Positions 46,601-59,101 of a DNA stretch of 64,000 nucleotides are shown piece after piece (within the stretch, counting starts at the first letter, position 1; the number at the start of each line of letters is the position of its first letter). Where the stretch lies: NCBI GenBank assembly GCA_003344405.1, contig NOWV01000078.1, forward strand, positions 186,001 to 250,000. Reading direction: 5' to 3'. Below the pieces are notes generated by a model, which saw nothing but the letters and a program-made list of their open reading frames with translations, searched no databases and was not told the DNA's origin. The position numbers were made by a program, and so were the translations under genes. This stretch comes from Trichoplax sp. H2. Lineage: Eukaryota > Placozoa > Uniplacotomia > Trichoplacea.

Positions 46601-49600
46601 AGCGTTATGTGTCATCATAAGAAGTATAAAATATTTTAAAATTTAATTAAAATTATTATTCGTATTTTTCAATATACAGACGCTATTTGGTATAGGAAGC
46701 AATCTCTTTGATATTTCGAATACCATTCAGTGGAAACAAATCCAACAGGTAGTTATTATTTGACTGTAATAACATCATATAGTATACCATTAAAGCACAC
46801 GATATTAGAACTTTATATTTTAATAATCCCTCTCATGATGATTTTAACTTCTTTAAATTATAAGTTTAAGCGGCATTCACCTATATACCTGATCATGTAT
46901 CTTTATCACTAGAAACAAGTTGGATCGTCATCCATTATGCAAAATTTAGAAGAAATGGCAGATCGGATTGATGTTGGTAGCGCTAATACAATATCCATTA
47001 CAACCGATAACATTGGTACTAGCTTCTCTTTCTCCACCTTGATTAATATTAAGTTAAGTTATAAACTGACATTATGTATTATGGTACTTTCTGCGCAGTT
47101 TTGCAGGTAGTTGTAACCAATCCTAACTCTACTAATGGGTTAGAATTACCCCAACTACAAAGTAATGATAACTTCCAACAAGCTCTCTATCCATGGTTAG
47201 GCAATTCAAAAATTATCTTTCCAGCTAACTTGACATCAAATATTAGTAAGTACTTGTTGATCTTTTCAGTCATTCAATCGATATCTGACAGCCAATGAGT
47301 CACTATATTAGTGAGGTGCTACTTTACAGAGTCTAGATGTTTACAATATTCATGCTACATGAGCAATCTATTCAAGTATTCGATATGGATTAATAATATG
47401 CCTTCAAATAGATGGTAAAATATCGGTAATTACTTATAAAACTCTTGGAAGTATTATACCTAGCCGTCGCGAAGATAATTTCAGGTAAAATTATTTTAAC
47501 TCTTAACAGCCACATGGATTGCTAAAAACATTGAATATTTGATAAGCTGGTATCGTGAATTAAACTGAGTATAGTGAATGAGACATAGGACAGTATATTA
47601 TGCTTTATGTCTGATTGTAGGCACATTCTATCGAATAACGATGATAGATTGACACTTAGTTGCTTTTCATCTATATGTATCCAAAGCAGCTTTAGGTCTT
47701 TTCTTATCACTTTTAAAGCTTATAATAGACAAACAGAATATTCTAAACTGTCGTAAAACACAAAAATGATAGTCACATAGATTCATTAGTATATCACTAT
47801 CGTTGATAATAATATACAGCAAAATATATGTTTAAGTTCTATTATAATTGTCTAGCGTAGACATTAGTTTAATTCACCAAATAGTCATTGATACTTAACA
47901 ATCGTCGTAAATACCTACAATTACTATAACCATATACAAAATTTGACAGTATTTCTTGTTCTTTAACTTTAGGAATACTAATGCTACAGAAATTGTTAAC
48001 TCTAAAATTTTATCGGCTACTATAACGCCTGCAATTCAAGGGAATTTCTCGGACGCTATAAAATTAGTATTTGTTAACGAAAATGTAAGTATACGGACAT
48101 TTTAAGAATTGACCCAATTAACCAGAATTTTGAGTGACTAATTTTCTTTAATCTCATAAAATTAACATCAATTAATGAAGCCATGAGTAAAGCTTAAAAA
48201 TTGACCTAGTAGGCCAGAGTCTAGTGATGGCTGTTTAGATGGAGAGTTCAAAGAGTCTGCGGACGTGGACACCTTAGGCATTTCACAATAATGATACGAG
48301 GAGTTATTAGAAAGAGAGATATTTATCGTAGAGAATAACTAGGTACAATATGGTAGTTACTGATAGATCAGCGTGTAAGCTATCGTGAAGTAACGTATGT
48401 AGATACTAACACTAACAAGTGCAACTGAATAATTTTAGAGAGAGAACACATGCAGAGAACAGGGTATATAATAGTAAATGATTGTAGGAAATAACGAAGA
48501 CTGTACAGCTGTAATTTCAATAATCACTCTTAGCGATCAGCATGAAAGATTTGAGTTGATGCTATTACCAAAATAGACTAAATTTACTTACTGAATGTTA
48601 GTTATATGATAGTTTAGATATTAGTAGTCACAACAATTTAATATAAACCAAACGATATTACAGTGAAATAATTAAGATGTATATGGATCATAACTAGATA
48701 ATGATATCATAATTGCAACCTAAAGTGTAAAATTTAACTAAAAATCTTTTTTTTAGATCACACTAGCACAGAATAATACTGATGTAACTTGCAGTTTTTG
48801 GGCATTTTCTGCAAGGTTTGATAATTAGATCGTATAGAACCTTTTGTTAGACAGTGCAATATGTTTAATATCACCTAATTTAGCCGTTACTTACATTGTA
48901 GTAATTTCTTCCATAGTGATTTCATGATCTGAGCTTAAAATTATCATTCTGTATTATATGCAGCATTCAGTGGATTAGTAAGCCAATTTTCAAAATTTTC
49001 CTTACATTGAGCACATGAACATCTCTATCTGTAAATGTTTAACTTAAAATAACTCAAAATAGAAGAATGAATCGATACTGAATGCAGGAGGCAGTAAATT
49101 AGATGAACATATCAACATTCCCACCAGTCTTGATGTTAGCAAATAATATTTAATAGAAATATGGCTACCTTAAATAATTATTATCAATGATTTCAGTGGA
49201 GGTGGCTGGTCGCAAACAGGTTGTCAAAAAGGACAAGGATCGAATACAACTCATACTGTCTGCTATTGCAATCATTTAACTAATTTTGCAGTTCTGTTAA
49301 GATTATCCGATAAACCGGTAATTGAATTATACGGAATACTTCTTACCCACGAGTATTACTTACTGTCATACTTTATCAGATTACTAACCATTAAGAAATA
49401 AAGACTGGCATAAAATAAAGTTATTAATGGTTATTAAATGGGATAATTTTTTCCAGCTATCTGAAGCTGATCTACTAGCATTACAAATTATTACTTACGT
49501 TGGTTGTGGACTCTCTATCCTTGGGTTGCTTATTACCATTATCGCTCATATTGTCTTTTGGAGGTAAATTATGATTAAAAAGCTTGTCGGAATAAAATAA

Positions 49601-52600
49601 TAAGCTTACAGCTATGTATACTTTAAAAATCAAAATGAACATGAATTATGACTAAAAACTACTGGACACTTTATCAGCTGATTCATTACTATTTTCTTCT
49701 AAACCGGCATTTTATTTCATTTTTAGACTAAAAACTTGTAAATACGCATATACCATATATCGTATAAATTGTCATTCTATGATAAAACTATTCGTTTTCA
49801 CTTTTTTCTGACATTCTCGTTTATTTTCATTCTATAATAACACCATACAAATCTATACTTTTAAAACTTGTAAAATTTATCTTGCAATGCATATGCCCAT
49901 CTATGGATAGATCATAAAATTTAGAGAGCGGGCAAATCACAACATCAGCTAATTTCTTATAGTTGAATATAACCATTTCATCCGTTACTCTATGCTCAAT
50001 AATATAGGCGAATTTCAAATACCAAAAATATTATCAACATGAACCTATTTGTTAATCTCCTTATTGCGAATATCTTGATCATATCCGGTTTAACAGCCGT
50101 TCAAAATAAGGTAAGGTACTGTAGCAATTATTACTGTAAATATATTTACACAATACCTATCCCAAATAAATGCGGATCAAAATTTTTAAGTTCGCTATCA
50201 TAACCGTAGTTTTCTAAAGTTGCTTTAATTTATCGTGCCCGTGAGCGTTTATTCAATCTTTATATAATCTCATTGGCCTACTCCAATATTTACTTCAGGT
50301 ATTTTGTACTGTTATGGCGGCTGTATTACATTACGTCCTTTTAGCGACTTTTATGTGGATGCTAAATGAAGGAATTTATATGTATATAATGCTGGTTAAA
50401 GTTTTCGACGTTAGCTCAAAATTAGTATGGTATTTCGTACCTGCTTACGGTAAGTTGAAAAATTAAGACCAATGCAACATCTCTCACTTTCCAATTATTT
50501 AAACAGTGGTCTTATCTATTATTAGCTATACATATGAGGGAAATTAAGCAAATACTTTACGTTAAATATTAGGTATACCAATGATCATAGTTGCAACAAC
50601 ATTGGGCATCACTCTAAGTACATCTGGAATAGACGGTTACTTGAATCCGAGAGCGTAAGTTGCAATAATTTCTCATATTTCAAAGGGATCATGATTTACG
50701 AGACACCATAGAAATTAAGTTTATCATCGCTATGCAATGTATAGTCAAAATTGCCCTATAACTTGCAAGTAAAATCCTTAAATTGATGCAATTACTGTTA
50801 TCTAGTGCATTATACATGTCTGTATAGCTGCTTCTTAACAATTCTTCGTATCTAAGTAGCAACAGATATACGAGTAGATGTATCAATATCTTTTCATAGC
50901 TAGATTCTAATTTAATGTCGGTATGCAAGCCACTAAGTTTAATAATTATTTATACTTTACTCAATATACTGTCTGGCTTATTTAAATACTCGTAAGCATA
51001 AATATCATAAAGATGAAGGTCTTATATAATTCCTACTGACTGCTTCATGCCGTTTCTAGCTGTTGGCTAGCAAGCCAACCGCCTATATTCTTGGCTTTTG
51101 TAGTTCCTATGGGGCTTATTGTAATTGTAAGTTCTGACATTAACATTTTGATTTATATAGTTTTTAATATGTTCTTATAATTATTTCTCATATCTGATTA
51201 CTTATATTAACACCATAATAGCCAGTAAAGACAAAATTTCTTCTACGGTAGTTTTAATTCAAGCTGAGCTTAATTATAAGATTACGCTGCCATATAATTT
51301 TACATTATTACCAATTGCTAGAATTTTTAAAATTGCAGCAGCTGTGGTATCTAGGCTAATTTACAGCATAATAAAAATGCCTTTTTTATTTGCATGTAAT
51401 AGATCAACATCTTTGTCTTCGCAATTGCTATCAAAACAATGCTAAGCACCCAGAAAATTTCTAAAATTAAACAAGAAGATCGATTTATAAAGTTAAAGTA
51501 AGCCTATAGATTACTTTGCTTCCCTGCTATCATCTTCTATTAATTATTGATATATCATTACACTATAACCGTAATTGTAATGATTTTGGAATATTCTGGT
51601 TCCCTAATTAGTATGCTTTCTATTTTATCATCTTAAGTACCTAAACTTAGTCCACTTACACTTGATAATCACCTCAAGTATTACTTTAATTACATTTATT
51701 TGCAACGATATCATCGAATCACCAAGTTTCTGCTTTATCATTTTGGTTTGGATGACATTAATTACTTCTTCTGCTTAATCCTAGCAATAAAATTCTGACC
51801 TCGTTGTTTATTAGTAACCATACAACATTCACATTTATTAATATGCGGTTGATATTTTAATTATGAACACAAATACGAATATTTTTGTATAAAAAGGTGA
51901 TATTTATGATAAAGATTGGTTCCATACATGTTTAATTTTTTTCATCTGTCGCAATCATTCATTTTATTCGGTAGAATATATATGCACATATTCCTGATAG
52001 ATCTATATCGATTTTAAATAGCAAAAGATCATTGGACAGTAATTATGATAAAGATTGATACAAAATTAATTATTATTTTCTCTAATTGATGCTAGAACTG
52101 CCCTTAAAGGAGCCATCGTTTTATTACCATTACTCGGAGTTGGCTGGATATTAGGAAGTTTGACTATTATAAGTGATAGCGTAGCATTACAATATATCTT
52201 TGCTATAACCAATTCATTACAGGCAAGCTACATTTCGATATTTGATATGCTATTAGGACAATTGTAGGAAAATTCTTGATTTAAAACCATCAAATTTAAT
52301 TCTGTGCTATTTAGGGATTCATAATATTTGTATTCCACTGTGCCAGAAATTATCAAGTATATAAATTAATTTTAATCCGTTTACTTCTTTAGGAATGACT
52401 CCAATATTTTTACATTTGCTGTACTCTAATATTAATTCCTGTTTTATTCTCTACACACACAGTTACGAGATGCCTTTGATTCTGCAAGTAAGAAAAGTCG
52501 ACGAGAAACGCAAAGTAAAAGTAGAAGGCCAACAAATCCGTATGTATACGAATTTCTGTAGTGAGATATTTCCTGTATGGGCTAATTTCCTATAGGTCTA

Positions 52601-53741
52601 TTTTCCACCTACCTTAAATTACTGGTAATTGATAATATTCCAATCTGTAAATTGTTCTATTAATTCCGATAGGAGTCAAAGTAATAAGAAATCTGACAGT
52701 CAACCCAAATCATCATCTAATTACTCAACCTCTCACTCACCACAGACAAAAAGGTAAAGATTAATAGTTGTCTTTCATGCTAAACCTATAGAGCTTTGTT
52801 ATGCACTCAAGTTTATTTTAACTCTAAAAACCAGTAAAGTTATGGTCATATCTCGTAAATAACTCTTTTAGTAATGTAGAAATTGATGAAATAACATCAT
52901 TTCATATTAAATTAATTCATTGAGCGTATCTCGTACTAAACTTCTTGCTTTTGCCAATGTAAATTAGGAGAGCTGTAACCTTTTCATCAATATTAGATGA
53001 TGAACCAGTTCAAGAATCGCAATTACATAAATCTAAAATCACTAACATGATGCAAAAAATCAAGCAAACAAATGTAATTTTATTGACGTTACTTAATTAA
53101 ATTAGCTCCATAAAACCGATGATTTATTGCGATACAGTCTTATCTATAAACAATTAACTGAGTTTCAATTAATAGCTAGAAAAATATTTTGCCAAAATAA
53201 AAAATTTCCTTATCTGAACTTTGATTTTCCTAACTCTAAATTAATCTTTTATGTAGCTTATCTATATACAGTTAACTGAGTTTAATTAATGGTTAGAATA
53301 ATATTTTGAAATAATTGAAAATTTCCTTTTGTTGAATTTTGATTTTCACAATTCCAAATTGATCCTTTGTATAGCCTACATCCAATGTCCAATTTTTATC
53401 AAAGCGACAAATCAAAGAGGAATTGCAAGAATCAGACATTGAAATTAGCATAAGCAGAGATGAAAGTGATAGTAAAATGGATATCACTAACGATCAATTA
53501 TCGGAGTCATTAGAGACGATTGATATCGTTAAGGTTGTATACCGACATTAAAGGATGATTTTAAATGAGAATTTGAAACTTTAAAGATACTAATGTTAGC
53601 CCATCAATATTTCTACTAAATTTAGAATGGAACTTTGAATGAAGTACCAGTGGCTGATAATAAAATCGAGGTTTGCAAGACATGATAATGGTCTTAACTT
53701 TTTTCTAGCTAAAGTTCTCTACCTACATTTCATCTAATTGA
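40637..53741 (+). CDS. adhesion GPCR: CUB, Ig-like x2, hormone-receptor domain, GAIN/GPS, 7TM
   Basis: Twenty-seven secure exons: 42732-43105 (CUB), 43232-43726 and 44538-44750 (two Ig-like domains, then a Ser/Thr linker), 45553-45669 and 45764-45873 (hormone-receptor domain; NWSTTAAGETARAPCP), 46075-46269, 46680-46748, 46913-47015, 47099-47245, 47412-47484, 47973-48084 and 48757-48815 (GAIN), 49197-49317 (GPS; CYCNHLTNFAVLL), then 49457-49563, 50008-50110, 50299-50449, 50573-50654, 51060-51126, 51403-51497, 52096-52222 and 52315-52356 (seven TM helices; WMLNEGIYMY, GWILG, GFIIFVFHC), and tail exons 52463-52539, 52673-52753, 52968-53073, 53405-53533, 53626-53670 and 53709-53741; about 1,143 aa. 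The family self-cleaves at the GPS (HL^T) and signals via a tethered agonist. A signal-peptide exon 40637-40693 (MTNQLCPWYLILITLISTL) is likely; 42191-42216 would bridge its phase to the CUB exon but is speculative. The intron after 52222 has a GC donor. Confidence 0.9.
43786..43985. repeat. compact repeat island in GPCR intron
   Basis: The 23-mer ggtca(t/c)tttgcaaaatgttatgc occurs at about 43788 and 43960 in direct orientation. Inverted pieces (tttgcaaaatgcccggtca, ttgcaacaa / ttgttgcaa) lie between them. It resembles a small non-autonomous element or its internal repeat. Confidence 0.6.
46265..46445. mobile_element. candidate MITE with 34-bp terminal inverted repeats
   Basis: Arms at 46280-46313 and 46396-46429 are reverse complements over 34 bp with one mismatch, around an 82-bp loop. 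Weaker similarity continues outward (gtacagtaggcc versus gtacattatcga). It sits in the intron directly after the GPCR exon ending 46269, so the element may supply or abut the donor. No open frame and no clear target-site duplication were seen. Confidence 0.7.
48238..48503. repeat. interspersed repeat, copy 1 (GPCR intron)
   Basis: About 265 bp match 60243-60574 in the same orientation with scattered differences: shared atttcacaataa, gtagagaataa, gatcagcg, gtagatactaacac, acaagtgcaact and gcagagaacagg. It lies in the intron before the GPS exons. No coding potential was seen. Confidence 0.8.
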
Positions 53742-53779
53742 GGCCTTTCTTGATGCCATCCTATCTCTACTTACATTAG

Positions 53780-55156
53780 GGGAAAGTCTTGAATCATCAA
53801 AATCAACTTCCACAGAATGATGATTCAAAAGTAGAAAAGGATAAACCAACAGTTTCAGTCATAGTACCAAAACGAAAATCTTCATTAAAGCGGATTAAAC
53901 TAAGTTCAGCTAAAGTAGAAGAGAAGAAATCTGTAACACCAGCAGCCACAGCTAAAAATGACCCAATATCTAATAAACGGATAGAACCAAAGGGCCAATC
54001 TCAAGCCGATGATAATGGAAAACAAGCTCTGAAATCGAGTAAGCCTTTACATAGCCAGCAACTACAACCACCTAGAAGAGTCTCTTCGCTGAAGAAGAAG
54101 AAATTGAATCATGAGGAAGAATCGGCATCGGAGGAAAAACAAAGTCGAACTACAACAACTCAGGACTACAAATCTGATAGGACTAATGTTAGTCCTGTTA
54201 GACCTCAAGAAAAGCAGAAATCGACAATTCCTCATGATCACAAATACAATAGAGCTACGTCTGAAGAAAAGCAAAATTCGACTGCAACTGCAGCTTATAA
54301 ATCCAACAAGATCAATATTAATACAACAGCGTTGAAAGAGAAGCAGAATTTGGCTGCCGCTCAAGATTCTAAATCAAACAAGGCCAATATTAACGAAGCC
54401 CGTTTAAGGACGGCAAGTACTTCATTAATCGGCAATAAAGCCACTGAACTAAATTCAACTGCTACTCAAGATTCTAAATCAAATAAGAGTAATATTAACG
54501 AAATCCGTTTAAGAGCAGCAACTACTTCGTCAGTTGATCGTAAAACTAGCCAGGAAGAAAGGAAAACTATTCCACTACCAAAAGATAGTTGCTACAGTTA
54601 TGATGAGAAGAAAATTTACGTTGGAGGATTGAGTATGAATACCAACGAATCCAAATTAACCGAATATTTTAATCAATTTGGTCAAGTTTTTAAAATAGAT
54701 AAGGTTAAGAAGCGATTAGACAAAGTTATTGGTACTATCCAATCCTTTACTACTATTGAATTTAAAAGTGCCGATCCACTTCAACGTATTTTAGTAACAA
54801 AATCACACACAATCGATTATAAAATGATCCAAGTACTGCCGGCTATTAAAGCAATGGTGTCCATTAAGCCATCGAGGAAGATTGCCATTATCGGTTTTGC
54901 AGCCACCACATCAGAAAAGGAAATAAAGCGTGTCTTTAGTCAGTATGGACGCATAAAAACAGCAGAAATGCAATGGCAGGAACATGATATGGGCACATGT
55001 TATTTGACTTTTGATCAAGAATCCAGTGCAGCTAAAGCTACGGAGATGGTCTATTCAAAGTTAGGATTATCGACTGTTCTTGTTATACCCATACCTGATG
55101 ATCCTCAAACTCAGCAACAAGATAATCAGTCCAGTGATGATGAAGTTATGGTGTAA
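53780..55156 (+). CDS. long exon encoding Lys/Ser-rich region and two RRM domains; 5' part missing or fused to the GPCR
   Basis: The frame opens at 53780 directly after an acceptor-like tctctacttacattag and runs 459 codons to TAA at 55154-55156. No ATG occurs before LSMNTNE at about codon 280, so a 5' exon must exist. The first ~270 residues are disordered and Lys/Ser/Thr/Gln-rich, with two copies of a ~25-residue repeat (SKSNK(A/S)NINE.RLR(T/A)A). RRM1 (about 277-350) has RNP2-like KIYVGGLS but an atypical RNP1 (SFTTIEF). RRM2 (about 358-430) has KIAIIGFA and GTCYLTF. The arrangement resembles hnRNP-type RNA-binding proteins, but no orthologue is recognised. The exon begins 38 bp after the GPCR stop and is phase 0, matching the GPCR exon ending 53670. 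It ends with SSDDEVMV. Confidence 0.7.
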   Translation, partial: GKVLNHQNQLPQNDDSKVEKDKPTVSVIVPKRKSSLKRIKLSSAKVEEKKSVTPAATAKNDPISNKRIEPKGQSQADDNGKQALKSSKPLHSQQLQPPRRVSSLKKKKLNHEEESASEEKQSRTTTTQDYKSDRTNVSPVRPQEKQKSTIPHDHKYNRATSEEKQNSTATAAYKSNKININTTALKEKQNLAAAQDSKSNKANINEARLRTASTSLIGNKATELNSTATQDSKSNKSNINEIRLRAATTSSVDRKTSQEERKTIPLPKDSCYSYDEKKIYVGGLSMNTNESKLTEYFNQFGQVFKIDKVKKRLDKVIGTIQSFTTIEFKSADPLQRILVTKSHTIDYKMIQVLPAIKAMVSIKPSRKIAIIGFAATTSEKEIKRVFSQYGRIKTAEMQWQEHDMGTCYLTFDQESSAAKATEMVYSKLGLSTVLVIPIPDDPQTQQQDNQSSDDEVMV

Positions 55157-57049
55157 GATTTACCACGATACGGGTAGAACCCACATTAAGTAACGAAAAT
55201 GCTAGCTATATAATACGAAGATGAATAACACCTTAATTGATATTATTTATTATGCGATCAAGCAATTAGATAATTAGGTGACGAAGTTTTGATGTTGGAC
55301 ATGGATACGAACAAGTCGTTAGAGTATTCTGTGTTAAACTTCCACTATAATCATTAACAGCAACATGATGAATGTTTAACACGCGATAAAGGAATAACTA
55401 TAGTTGAAAGCTACTAAAATGCCTACTCTTAATGAAGGTTACCTATAGCCCTTGTCATGATCATATCGCATGATAATTGTAATTAATATTACAATAAAAG
55501 CTGATCAAAGTTACGGATTAAAATTTAAATCCCGTAACATTAATTGATGATATAATTTGTCTTATCACTTGTCTATAGAAGTTAATTATGAATAGCACAC
55601 AAGACAATTATATCATTTACTTTCTAAGGATAATGATGAAATTTTAGTAAATACCAATTTGTAAGAAATTGAATCTACTAAAATACTTCTTCTCATTATC
55701 CTGTCTGGAGTAACTCTTACTCATATGTAAAGTATACATATCTAGAATAAAAACATATTTATTACATTGCAATAAAATAATGATAGATATAAAATAAATA
55801 TTTATAATTTGTGATAACAAATAATCCAATAATTAGGTAATATTTATGATTTATTTAAAGTTACGAAATATTATGAAGCGGCTAATTATATAGTATTATA
55901 ATAACATCTATTGTAGCTCCAATTTGGCTAGGTAAAGCATCTTCACTTTCATATAACACATAAACCTACAGACTCATGTGTATTAATAACTAGTTTTAAC
56001 AATCTGAAGGGGATGCTAATTAATGTCTTCAATTTATATCGTAAATGAATGGAATTTTTCTACGTATTTTAACAGTAAAAGAATAAAGTTACTTGTTACT
56101 AGCCAACTATAATCATCAATAATGTAATCATTAGAATATGCAAAAATTTATTTGTCATGGTATTCTTATCATTTTGTTACGGGTAATAGATTAAAAGGTT
56201 ATTTAATACCGTTCGATCGGCGATATAATAACTAAAGAATATCAACGAATGGCTTTTGCAATTTTTGCAATTTTTCGATGCTCTGTACTCTTGTTATAAT
56301 TGATATAACATACGTAAAGTAGAAGTCGATTTTTTGCTAATACCATCACGGCCAATCGGAGGTGAGAGGGAAAAACTATGGATTCTTATATTGCAATTGT
56401 GTAGTCTCCAATTAAACTTAACCTTCAACAGAAGTACACGCTATAGTTAAAACAAACAAAAAGATACAAATATAATCATACAGTGAGAAGGCCATCTTAT
56501 TATTGATCACTCGAAGGTTTATTGCAGGCTTAAAGAAATATTTTGCTGGCGGAAATATTCATTTTCTCTAGAATCCAAGTACAGTAAAGTGCAAATATTC
56601 ATCTTAACACACAGATTGTGCCTACAGTAGCTGGATTGTAAAGTTGATGCTAATACTCGTCAAATCTATTGATTCAGAAATGCAATAATTTAAACAAATT
56701 GATTATAATTGATTTTCCCTGCTCAGTGGGACATGCTAAACTCCTGTTTTAATGGCCGGCAAGTTACTATGCCGGTAGATTATCTACTCTAGTGCGTAAA
56801 TCATGCCATACTTTCCAGTCATCATAGTTAGTCCATGATACTTTCATCGCGACCGCTGGGATTGCTGTTTACTGTTATTCTTGTTGATACGGTTCTCCTA
56901 CAGGAATTAACTTAGTTTAATCCTTCTCATCCTTTTCTCTTTCTTCTCGATAAGTAATAATAATTTGCATCTGAATGCAATTTAGTATCGTCTAAAACAT
57001 CGTGTCTATCGGTACTTTCTGTGAGACGACATAACTAACGTTTATTAAC
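55157..57049. other. intergenic spacer downstream of the RRM exon
   Basis: An AATAAA hexamer near 55493 could serve the RRM transcript. No further exon or RNA gene was recognised. Earlier HIBCH exons expected upstream of 57050 were searched for by eye and not found. Confidence 0.45.
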
Positions 57050-58632
57050 GCCTCATCGAGACTTTAAAAGCTAGCAAGTTATACTTTAAGTATTTTGTCC
57101 TCTTTTCACCGTCCAAATAATTGCACCCTAGGCATTTCGAAGACTCCTTTTGTAGCCCTTATCGATGGAATAACAATAGGTGGTAGTGTTGGCTTGTCAG
57201 TTCATGGGCTCTATCGAGTCTTAACCTAACGTACAATATTTACCATGCCAGAAACATCTATAGGTCTGTATCCGAATGTAGAAGGATCGTACTTTTTTAC
57301 TACGATTGAAAGGTAGACTGGGCATATATTTAGGCCTTACAGGTGAATGTTATAAGTTTATCTTATTGATATTTGATAAGACTTTGGATAGAATAGTCTC
57401 GAAAATGATAAGTGTTTAATAGTGTTCTCGAAACAAATTCACTTGGCTGCAGTGATCAGATTGCATATATGGTGCGTTAAATAGATATACATTCTATGCC
57501 TATAAAATTATATTATATATCGGAACCGAGACAAGCAAAAACAGCGATTACAATAGGAGAAAATCGATGTTATTTTAAAAATTAGTATTAGATCCAATCA
57601 TTCAATTCCAATATTACTATACAAAATGATAGCCTTCCTTAGTAAAACTTTCTATTTTCGTTAATAGAGAATAGATTAAAAGGTAAAGATGTTTATTTTG
57701 CTGCAATAGCTACGCACTATGTTCGATCACAAGATATCTATGAATTAGAAGAGAAATTTATTAGTCAAGATAATATTACGGATCGTATAAATCGAGAAAT
57801 TCTAAATCAATATCACATGAAGGTAAGTTAATCAATAATGAAAGAGTATCAACACTAGAATAACGATTTGCGTAAGCTAGGAACAGTAAAAACTGTAACG
57901 TAAATAGTGCTATGGTAGACTTATATTTACGTTATGCAGAATATGCTAACAAGCCGATTTAGAATACGTAAAGTTTAATAAGTCATGCTCAGACAATTCC
58001 ATATCATACCATATTAATAAATTAAGCCAAATCTTTACTTGTATAGTTAGTCATAACTGCAGTTTTTACTCCATAGCAAATGACAATATTATCTTTTGCA
58101 TTCCCTTCGTCTTATATTTTTTAAGATTAACTCATTGACTAAGGCCATACTTGTTTTATCACTTCATAACGAATATTAATAAAATCAATTTCATCGTTAC
58201 TTGGTAAATATAGTATAAAGGTGGAGAGTTTTCTTGCCAAGTATATAAATACAATCAATAAGTGCTTTAATGGAAAAACTATAGAAGAAATCTTTACTCT
58301 ACTAAAAGAAGATGGTTCAGAGTGGACTAAAATTGCCTCAAACATTATCGTAAATTAACTCCTACTGTATTAAAAGTCGCCATTCGTACTTTACAAAAAA
58401 GAGCTACAGCATCTTGCTTAGCTGATGTTTTGTTAATAGAACACCGTATCACTCAGAGAATGACGGAGACCAAAGATTTTATGAAGGAGCTAAAGCTGTA
58501 TTAATCGATCGTGACCATAACCCAAAATGGGATCCTGCCACGCTTGAAGAGGTCACTGATGAAAATATCAACGCTCAATTTAAGCCAAGTGATGATGGAG
58601 ATCTGATATTGCCCAGGCAGCAATTCTTGTAA
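57050..58632 (+). pseudogene. HIBCH: decayed 3-hydroxyisobutyryl-CoA hydrolase (HIBCH), left copy
   Basis: Recognisable segments in order: [20 protein letters not shown] with SVHG (57137-57210), then an in-frame TAA at 57227-57229 where the family has a Glu codon; MPETSIGLYPNVEGSYF (about 57246-57300); a frameshift near 57312-57317 before LGIYLGLTG; exon 57675-57822 (LKGKDVYFAAIATHYV); and exon from 58221 (NKCFNGKTIEEIFTLLKEDG). A frameshift near 58350 precedes KLTPTVLKVAIRTLQKRA, and another near 58453 precedes RFYEGAKAVLIDRDHNPKWD. It ends at TAA 58630-58632. Intact HIBCH is a mitochondrial enoyl-hydratase-fold thioesterase of valine breakdown. One nonsense change plus at least three frameshifts, with introns still present, indicate an unprocessed pseudogene. 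N-terminal exons are missing. Confidence 0.8.
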
Positions 58633-59081
58633 TTCTCTAATACGTGTATAAATAAAATCTAGTATCATTCTTTAGTATACATCATCGAAAGAGTGAATAT
58701 TTTAACTTATCTACATTCGCATTACTAACATAACTGTTGTTATTCTATCTTATTATCATCTTTTTTCAAGACGTTAAGTGATAGAAGAATTTATGAATCC
58801 AGGTATAATCTGAGGCTAAATACAAGGCGTAATTGATAATGGATATACACGTATATGAATTACTAGTCATTAAGGTTACCAATACGAGTCGGCCAATACC
58901 GCGTAATATAAGAAATTCTAATGAAATTTTATTTAATATAACAGGTCTGCCAACAGATATTAATCACTGCACTTTTGTTAAATGTTTTCAATAGTGATAA
59001 TACTTCAATAATCATAGATTCAAGAAGTGGAAATGTGATTATAATTTTTAATAACTGCAGCTTTAGCAATTAGCAATACTT
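57628..59081. repeat. left copy of duplication around second gap
   Basis: The segment from gatagccttccttag to the gap recurs at 59102-59990. The right copy lacks about 640 bp present here (between 57817 and 58452, inside the HIBCH remnant). It carries about 60 bp not present here near 59730-59815. Confidence 0.9.
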
Positions 59082-59101
59082 NNNNNNNNNNNNNNNNNNN
59101 N
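59082..59101. other. assembly gap (20 N)
   Basis: Twenty N characters between the two copies of the HIBCH-derived duplication. The length is probably a placeholder. Confidence 0.98.

Noticed and set aside
54062-54364. Minus-strand open frame of 100 codons
   Set aside because: It is antisense to the Lys/Ser-rich part of the RRM exon, with no support of its own.
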